A program made the position numbers and the translations under genes. From the NCBI RefSeq assembly GCF_009650605.1, contig NZ_WAJT01000002.1, positions 1,116,001 to 1,180,000 on the forward strand: 64,000 nt of DNA, in the 5' to 3' direction. Shown here piece after piece: positions 59,579 to 64,000 of the stretch. The notes beneath the pieces are model-generated. The model searched no databases. It saw only the letters and a list, made by a program, of their open reading frames with translations, and was not told where the DNA came from. Position 1 is the first letter of the stretch, and the number at the start of each line of letters is the position of its first letter. The stretch is from Labrenzia sp. CE80 (lineage in GTDB: Bacteria > Pseudomonadota > Alphaproteobacteria > Rhizobiales > Stappiaceae).

Positions 59579-60211
59579 CCCGAGCGCCACGTCGTTCAGC
59601 ACTGCCGAGAAATGGCAGACGGCGGCGGCCAGAACGAAGGCGTGCCAGATCGCGTTCTGGAACGGCAGCCGCTTCCAGGCATAAAACGCCGTGCCGACCG
59701 TATAGAGCAGGCCGCCGGCGACAATCATCCAGAAGCCGAAATTCGATGCATTGTCCATCAGCGGCTTGAAGGCGAAGACCACCACCCAGCCCAGTGCAAG
59801 GCACAGCGGCACGGTGATCTTGTCGATGCCCTCAAGCTGAGACAGTTTCAGCAGGGCTCCGGTCAGAGCGCCGGTCCAGATCACCGCCAGAAGGATGCCG
59901 CCGGTCCAGCCGCCGATGATCATGGAGGCCAGCGGCGTATAGGTGCCGGCGATCAAGAGAAAGATCGCCGCATGGTCCAGCTTGCGCAGGATGCCGGTTT
60001 TGTTGTCCTTGGCCAGCATGTTGTAGAGCGCCGAGCAGATCAGCATGGCCAGCAGGCAGCCGGCATAGATGAAGACCGATACCTGCCGGCCCAGATCGGC
60101 TGTGTTCCACAAGACGGCCACAAGGGTGACCAGGGCCGCAATTCCCAGACAGATCCCGATCACATGAATGGTCCCGTCGGCAATTTTCTCCGGCAAAGTC
60201 TGAGCGCGCAA
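59561..60211 (-). CDS. Hemolysin III / PAQR-family membrane protein (TrhA-like)
   Basis: 216 residues with a TTG start at 60211 supported by AGAGGGTGGACC upstream; no ATG lies near. Seven hydrophobic spans, with conserved SALYNML, KLDHAAIFLLIAGTYTPLAS and a C-terminal AVCHFSAVLNDVALGP histidine region typical of the family. TrhA influences membrane energetics and unsaturated fatty-acid balance in E. coli; true hemolysis is not implied. Confidence 0.9.
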   Translation of the reverse strand: MRAQTLPEKIADGTIHVIGICLGIAALVTLVAVLWNTADLGRQVSVFIYAGCLLAMLICSALYNMLAKDNKTGILRKLDHAAIFLLIAGTYTPLASMIIGGWTGGILLAVIWTGALTGALLKLSQLEGIDKITVPLCLALGWVVVFAFKPLMDNASNFGFWMIVAGGLLYTVGTAFYAWKRLPFQNAIWHAFVLAAAVCHFSAVLNDVALGPVSGS

Positions 60212-60358
60212 AGGTCCACCCTCTTCCTTTTACGTTAAGGTGAACCGAAGGTGCCTCAAGTGGCGCAGAACTTCAAGACGGGGTGTTGAGGGATGAGGGG
60301 TGGCTGAAGCCCTGGTTGCCGGTTTGCGCGAACAACCGGGTCTCAGCGAAAACCTTCG

Positions 60359-60850
60359 TCAGGAAATGCTCCGGTGCTCATTTTCTGCCGAGTGTGACGA
60401 AACTCGCCTCAGAGCATCCTTTGCGATCAGAATGTGAAACGGCATGATGCAGAGAAGATAAAGACGTCCTCCCAAATTGTGTACATGCACCCAAGTGGCG
60501 AGGGATACCCTCCTGTCTTTCGCTATGACCGAGACGCGAAAATTCAGGTGCTTGTCATTGAAACCTGCGATGATCTCCTCGCTCGTTTCGATTTCGACCG
60601 GGAACGGCCCGACCTTGTCGGCAACATCGGGTCCGTCGGTGGATAGTCCGAAGAAAAAAGCCACCACGCCACGGATCTTCAAAAGGATGCGTGCCCAAAC
60701 CGGGAAGTCCGTGATTATCTCGGCCGCGCGTCGGGGAGGAACCTCCGCCGCGATGACGAAACAATCAAGAAAGTCATCAGGTTGAGCCCACTTCCAAAGC
60801 AGGCTGTCAGCGGGAAGTTCGCATTGGTGAACGATCGGGATTTCGGTCAT
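60359..60850 (-). CDS. DUF2867-domain protein
   Basis: 163 residues. The sequence WKWAQPDDFLDCFVIAAEVP, FFGLSTDGPDVADKVGPFPV, EEIIAGFNDKHLNFRVSVIA and LYLLCIMPFHILIAKDALRR matches the DUF2867 pattern (often fused to or near NAD-binding proteins). The function is unknown. It starts 5 nt after the stop of the small membrane protein gene and is presumably cotranscribed. Confidence 0.8.
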   Translation of the reverse strand: MTEIPIVHQCELPADSLLWKWAQPDDFLDCFVIAAEVPPRRAAEIITDFPVWARILLKIRGVVAFFFGLSTDGPDVADKVGPFPVEIETSEEIIAGFNDKHLNFRVSVIAKDRRVSLATWVHVHNLGGRLYLLCIMPFHILIAKDALRRVSSHSAENEHRSIS

Positions 60851-60855
60851 TTCGC

Positions 60856-61239
60856 TCAGAAGCCTGCCGAGAGCACGTAACTGCTAATGCCCAACATGGC
60901 GATGCTGGTGAAGAGTGGCATCGGAGGAAACTTCAAGGGGTTAGCGCCAGCTTGAATTGCGACAAACGCTGCCGTAGCGGCCAACACTCCAGCGAGGAGT
61001 GCGTTGTAGAGCACGAGCAAATTGGTCTCCACGAAAAAGTCGCTGGCGAATGAGACGGTCATGAAGAGCATCAAGACGCTGTTGGCTTTCCATGAGAACA
61101 TCAGCGTGTTGCGCGGGTCTTCAGGCAGCGTTGTGTTTTTCAAGATGGGTGACGCGTTCTGTGCGGTCCCGATAGTCATGTGAGTGATGAGTGCGAGCAG
61201 CGTAATGGCCGTTGCCAAGGCTAAACAAACGAGTTGCAT
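60856..61239 (-). CDS. Small four-helix membrane protein of unknown function
   Basis: 127 residues with about four membrane spans (LVCLALATAITLLALITHMT, FSWKANSVLMLFMTVSFASD, LVLYNALLAGVLAATAAFVA, LFTSIAMLGISSYVLSAGF). GGAAGGAACT precedes the ATG. It forms a two-gene unit with the DUF2867 gene, divergent from a LysR regulator at 61338. Confidence 0.75.
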   Translation of the reverse strand: MQLVCLALATAITLLALITHMTIGTAQNASPILKNTTLPEDPRNTLMFSWKANSVLMLFMTVSFASDFFVETNLLVLYNALLAGVLAATAAFVAIQAGANPLKFPPMPLFTSIAMLGISSYVLSAGF

Positions 61240-61337
61240 TTTTAGTTCCTTCCAGGTGCTTCCTGATGAAGAACTAGCAACGAAATCGCACGACAGTTAG
61301 TTGCGTAGGTGGCAGCTAAGGTTCTACAATCGCAACC

Positions 61338-62219
61338 ATGCTTGAATGGAATGACTATCTCGTCATCTTGGCAATTGCTCGCAACAAAAGCCTTTATAAA
61401 ACCGCACGTGCGCTCGGTGTCGCCGTCTCAACGGTTATGCGGCGTGTCGATCAGATCGAAGAACGTGCAGGTGCCCCCCTGTTTCGAAAAGCGGAAAGGG
61501 GGCACGAGCCAACACATGTCGGCAAGCTGCTGATTTCCAAGGCAGAGGAAATGGAGGTGCTCGCGCAAGCGGCGGAGCTTTCATTGAAGTCTGAAATCAG
61601 AGTCGGTCAGAACAAGGTTCGCATTAGTGCGAGTGAGGTGATTGCTCCCTTTTTTGTCGCGAGGCATTTGGCGAAAATCCGCGAGAAATGTCCGAACCTC
61701 GATATTGCCTTGAGCGTATCGGATCGGAGCCCAAGTCAGACAGCAGAAGAGTTCGATATCTCTCTTTGGCCATCGACCCCCTCGAACGAGGATCTATTTG
61801 GAAGGAAGTTGACAAGGGTGAAGTGGGCTCTGTTTGGCATGACGCAATCGGAAAATACGCCCGGAATGCTTTCGGCACGAAGCGGAGCAGTCGTAAACCT
61901 GTTCGGTCGTGATGGTGCAGAGAAAATCATCCCGACCTGCACTGATGCGGTCGACGTAACCACGCCGTCGATGTCGACCAACTCTCTCATTGCAGCCGCA
62001 TCACTTGCGGCGTCTGGCATCGGGCCCGCCTATCTTCCTTGCATCTTGGGACGAAACTGGCCTGGGCTTCACCAGCTTACTTCGTCTGCCGATCATCAAA
62101 TTGGTGAGCTTTGGGCCATCTACCGCAAAGATGCTGCGGACAGCCCGCAAATACGAACCTCCCTAAACCTCCTCGTCGAAGCTGCAGCGAGTGATGAAAG
62201 CATGTTTCTGGGGAATTAG
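61338..62219 (+). CDS. LysR-family transcriptional regulator
   Basis: 293 residues. N-terminal HTH: YLVILAIARNKSLYKTARAL, GVAVSTVMRRVDQIEERAG. An effector domain follows (RVGQNKVRISASEVIAPFFV onwards). It probably regulates the divergent membrane/DUF2867 pair, since less than 100 bp separates them. Confidence 0.9.
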   Translation: MLEWNDYLVILAIARNKSLYKTARALGVAVSTVMRRVDQIEERAGAPLFRKAERGHEPTHVGKLLISKAEEMEVLAQAAELSLKSEIRVGQNKVRISASEVIAPFFVARHLAKIREKCPNLDIALSVSDRSPSQTAEEFDISLWPSTPSNEDLFGRKLTRVKWALFGMTQSENTPGMLSARSGAVVNLFGRDGAEKIIPTCTDAVDVTTPSMSTNSLIAAASLAASGIGPAYLPCILGRNWPGLHQLTSSADHQIGELWAIYRKDAADSPQIRTSLNLLVEAAASDESMFLGN

Positions 62220-62388
62220 GTGCCGGGTATCCATGGCGCCATCTTAAGAAGCGGTTTTTGAAATCTCAGTGAACGCCGGTGCAGCGACTAAAACCCGAAA
62301 TTGAACGCAAGTTGCCGGAACATAAGTTGCCAGAACGCAAATTTGTTCGCTTCCCCGCCATTTGCCGGGGGTGCAATGCACAGACTTG

Positions 62389-62461
62389 TCATTCCGCCGC
62401 ATAGACCTCTTCGCCGGAATTAGCCCGGTCCGTTCCGGGGATCTTGCCGCCCAGGCCTGAA
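62389..62461 (-). repeat. Short gene-tail copy (left), related to the right-edge sequence
   Basis: On the minus strand this reads SGLGGKIPGTDRANSGEEV and ends YAAE-stop. The 33-nt segment CCGGTCCGTTCCGG onward to CCCAGGCC is identical to the right edge (63956-63994 area). No complete gene precedes it, so it looks like a leftover 3' end. It brackets the cytochrome/ABM/MarR cassette together with the right copy. Confidence 0.65.
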
Positions 62462-62471
62462 CACTGAGTGC

Positions 62472-63020
62472 TTAAACTGTGTCACCGCGACGAAACCAGA
62501 TTCGAGTGATCGGAAGGTCTTTTTTGATGAGATGATGATATAAAGCTCCGCCAGTATGGAACAGCAGCAACGCCATCAAGATCTTTGCACCGACTCCATG
62601 GAGTATCCGCGGCGGATAGGTCGAGAATTCGGGCAATCGACCGGACACTCCAAAGAGGATGATGGAACTGGCGCCTGACATGACAAGCAGCCCAATGCCG
62701 CTTACGGACATAACAGCAATCAAGACGTAAAAGAGCTGGTGGACGGCGCTTGCGCTCGCATGTTGCCACCTCGGTGTGTCCGCAACAGGTTTGGGCTTTT
62801 GGTCTGCAAAGCTCCACCAGTAGATACGGAGCACGGTCAGTGCGAGAATGGCGATGCCAAGCGGGGCATGGATGCTCAAAATCTGTAACTTCGCGCCGGG
62901 GTCCATCGTGTTGTCCGCACGAAATCCGGACACCAGCAAGGCAATGATCAAGAGCGCGCTGAGCCAATGTATCGTAACCGCAACCAATCCATAGCGGCTT
63001 GGGGTGCTTTTCATGGACAT
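62472..63020 (-). CDS. Cytochrome b561-family membrane protein
   Basis: 182 residues. Four spans with haem-ligand candidate histidines: VTIHWLSALLIIALLVSGFR, LSIHAPLGIAILALTVLRIY, ASAVHQLFYVLIAVMSVSGI and KILMALLLFHTGGALYHHLI. A b-type cytochrome carrying electrons in the inner membrane, similar to YodB/YceJ. GAGGGTCTG precedes the ATG. The gene lies 10 nt after the ABM gene, so they form an operon divergent from marR. Confidence 0.9.
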   Translation of the reverse strand: MSMKSTPSRYGLVAVTIHWLSALLIIALLVSGFRADNTMDPGAKLQILSIHAPLGIAILALTVLRIYWWSFADQKPKPVADTPRWQHASASAVHQLFYVLIAVMSVSGIGLLVMSGASSIILFGVSGRLPEFSTYPPRILHGVGAKILMALLLFHTGGALYHHLIKKDLPITRIWFRRGDTV

Positions 63021-63030
63021 CGTCAGACCC

Positions 63031-63396
63031 TCAATCCGATCTTACTAGCGAGTAGAGCGCAGGCGAGGGAACCACCCCGTCGACGCGCTCGATTCCACTT
63101 TCCTGCGACAGTGCGAGATGGGCATTTTTGAAGGCATCCGCGCTTTCCCATTTTGCGATATTGATCAGCTGGAACTTCGCATCTGGCGTGATTGCCTGGT
63201 GCAGAGCTGTGGAAATATAGCCCGGTTGCTTCTTCATAAATTCGGCTGCCCGCTCCCAAAACGAAATCGCCTCATCCTCCTTGCCGGCTGGCACGACGAA
63301 GGCGTTGATCAGCGTTACGGCCTCTTCGTTGGCGGCAAATGCCGGATTGCTGGTGAATAGAAGGGCTGTCACGACAGCCAGGGCGGTTTTTCTCAT
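63031..63396 (-). CDS. Antibiotic biosynthesis monooxygenase (ABM) domain protein, secreted
   Basis: 121 residues. A signal peptide (KTALAVVTALLFTSNPAFA) is followed by an ABM ferredoxin-like domain (EAVTLINAFVVPAGKEDEAI, FWERAAEFMKKQPGYISTAL, FQLINIAKWESADAFKNAHL). The family includes quinone-type monooxygenases and stress-response proteins. The periplasmic location and operon with a b-type cytochrome suggest redox detoxification (inference). AGAGGAAAG lies before the ATG. Confidence 0.85.
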   Translation of the reverse strand: MRKTALAVVTALLFTSNPAFAANEEAVTLINAFVVPAGKEDEAISFWERAAEFMKKQPGYISTALHQAITPDAKFQLINIAKWESADAFKNAHLALSQESGIERVDGVVPSPALYSLVRSD

Positions 63397-63421
63397 GAAA
63401 TCTTTCCTCTGAGATATATTG

Positions 63422-63455
63422 ATAGCATGCTATATATCATTGAATAGCTTGCTAT
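63422..63455. promoter_or_regulatory. Pair of 12-bp palindromes, candidate MarR operators
   Basis: ATAGCATGCTAT (63422-63433, perfect) and ATAGCTTGCTAT (63444-63455, near-perfect) are spaced 22 bp centre to centre in the 57-bp gap between the divergent ABM and marR genes. The second overlaps the first possible ATG of marR, so autorepression and control of the cassette are likely. Confidence 0.7.
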
Positions 63456-63906
63456 GCAAGTGGTAGCGTCTGGCATGCTTTTCGACAAAGAAGACTCAGC
63501 GGGCTACCTGATCAATCACTTGGCGCGCTTGTTCGCACGGGAACTCCAGGACCGTATCCAGCCCTTGGGCATCGCAACCGGGCAGTTTCCCATTCTCCTC
63601 GAACTCTGGAATGGGGATGGCCTCACGCAACGCGAGTTGCTGAGTGAAATCGACGTTGAACAGGCGACGCTTGCGAATACGCTTACTCGCATGGAGCGCG
63701 ATGGGTTGATCAAGCGCACCAAACATCCACAAGATGCCAGAGCCCAGCAAATCTGGCTGACAGACAAAGCGAAGGCTATCAAGACTGAGGCCTATCGCGC
63801 CGCACTGGAAACCAATCAGGAAGCGTTGGCTAAGCTAAGCGAGAGCGAAAAGGTGATCTTCTTGGGGCTGATACAGAAGGTCATAGGTACCATGCGTTCG
63901 CAATGA
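63454..63906 (+). CDS. MarR-family transcriptional regulator
   Basis: 150 residues from 63454, or 143 from the ATG at 63475. The second is attractive because the first start codon lies inside the candidate operator; neither has a clear ribosome-binding site. The winged HTH has LTQRELLSEIDVEQATLANT, LTRMERDGLIKRTKHPQDAR and AQQIWLTDKAKAIKTEAYRA. It probably represses the divergent ABM/cytochrome b561 operon in response to a small phenolic or oxidant. Confidence 0.9.
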   Translation: MQVVASGMLFDKEDSAGYLINHLARLFARELQDRIQPLGIATGQFPILLELWNGDGLTQRELLSEIDVEQATLANTLTRMERDGLIKRTKHPQDARAQQIWLTDKAKAIKTEAYRAALETNQEALAKLSESEKVIFLGLIQKVIGTMRSQ

Positions 63907-63944
63907 TGGCGGAGCACAAAGCTCCATTCCGCCGCCTAGGCCTC

Positions 63945-64000
63945 TCAGTCCGAACCGGTCCGGTCCGTTCCGGGGATCTTGCCGCCCAGGCCATTTCGAA
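63945..64000 (-). CDS. C-terminal end of a gene entering from the right edge
   Basis: On the minus strand a frame open from the window edge reads NGLGGKIPGTDRTGSD-stop. Its first part is identical to the isolated tail at 62389-62461. Beyond the stop, similarity to that tail continues with further stops, so this copy ends earlier. The protein family cannot be identified from so few residues. Confidence 0.45.
   Translation of the reverse strand, partial: RNGLGGKIPGTDRTGSD

Overview
The window looks like a chromosomal (or chromid) segment of a metabolically versatile alphaproteobacterium. GC content is high over most of it, LysR/TetR/GntR regulators and ABC importers are frequent, and there are minCDE, a FabI/DUF3141 polyester-type locus, a BA14K-like surface protein and a two-component DUF2157/GDYXXLXY membrane pair. 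My best guess is Hyphomicrobiales, in or near Stappiaceae (Roseibium/Labrenzia). That is inferred from gene content only. No rRNA, tRNA, CRISPR array or intact transposase was recognised.

Layout. 1-5294 (+): a siderophore uptake cassette made of the end of an fhuC-type ATPase, fhuD, a fused double permease fhuB, a DUF2218-SIP siderophore reductase and a TetR regulator. 5618-13936 (-): a seven-gene amide operon whose genes overlap or nearly touch. It contains an AmiC-like cytoplasmic amide sensor, an ANTAR antiterminator (AmiR-like), two peptide-type permeases, a binding protein, an acetamidase/formamidase and a fused double ATPase. A strong intrinsic terminator sits in the leader between promoter and first gene, as expected for AmiC/AmiR antitermination. 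14194-16278: a small HTH-like protein under a 17-bp palindrome, a VOC-family protein and its divergent LysR gene. 16279-18579: an AT-rich island flanked by imperfect 38-bp direct repeats, holding a secreted orphan and a decayed Hint-domain (hedgehog/intein) gene. 18580-20524: minCDE.

20747-31294: housekeeping and accessory genes (redoxin, RsuA-type pseudouridine synthase, methyltransferases, LysR, DUF2157/GDYXXLXY, a SAF-domain oxidoreductase) and an NMT1/Tau-type ABC importer. 31333-34743: FabI and a DUF3141 protein with a PhaC-like Cys-Asp-His triad, preceded by the same 17-bp palindrome found at 14571. 34800-40337: secreted hydrolase, orphan ParA-like ATPase, His-rich secreted protein, delta-class carbonic anhydrase and a DUF6159-type membrane protein. 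40510-49493: HlyD/ABC-2 exporter, ICMT-like methyltransferase, release factor 3, SAM methyltransferase and Uup-type ABC-F protein. 49705-58127: BA14K-like protein, a complete oligopeptide importer (SBP, two permeases, fused ATPases), GntR/FCD regulator and an M19 dipeptidase, which together form a peptide uptake and hydrolysis module. 58344-64000: L,D-transpeptidase, AT-rich membrane orphan, hemolysin III family protein, a DUF2867/membrane pair divergent from LysR, and a cytochrome b561/ABM/MarR cassette lying between two copies of a short gene tail, the second of which runs off the right edge.

The most promising items for follow-up are the ANTAR-controlled amide operon with its leader terminator, the palindrome shared by the PHA-like locus and an uncharacterised HTH gene, and the decayed Hint gene in its repeat-bounded island.
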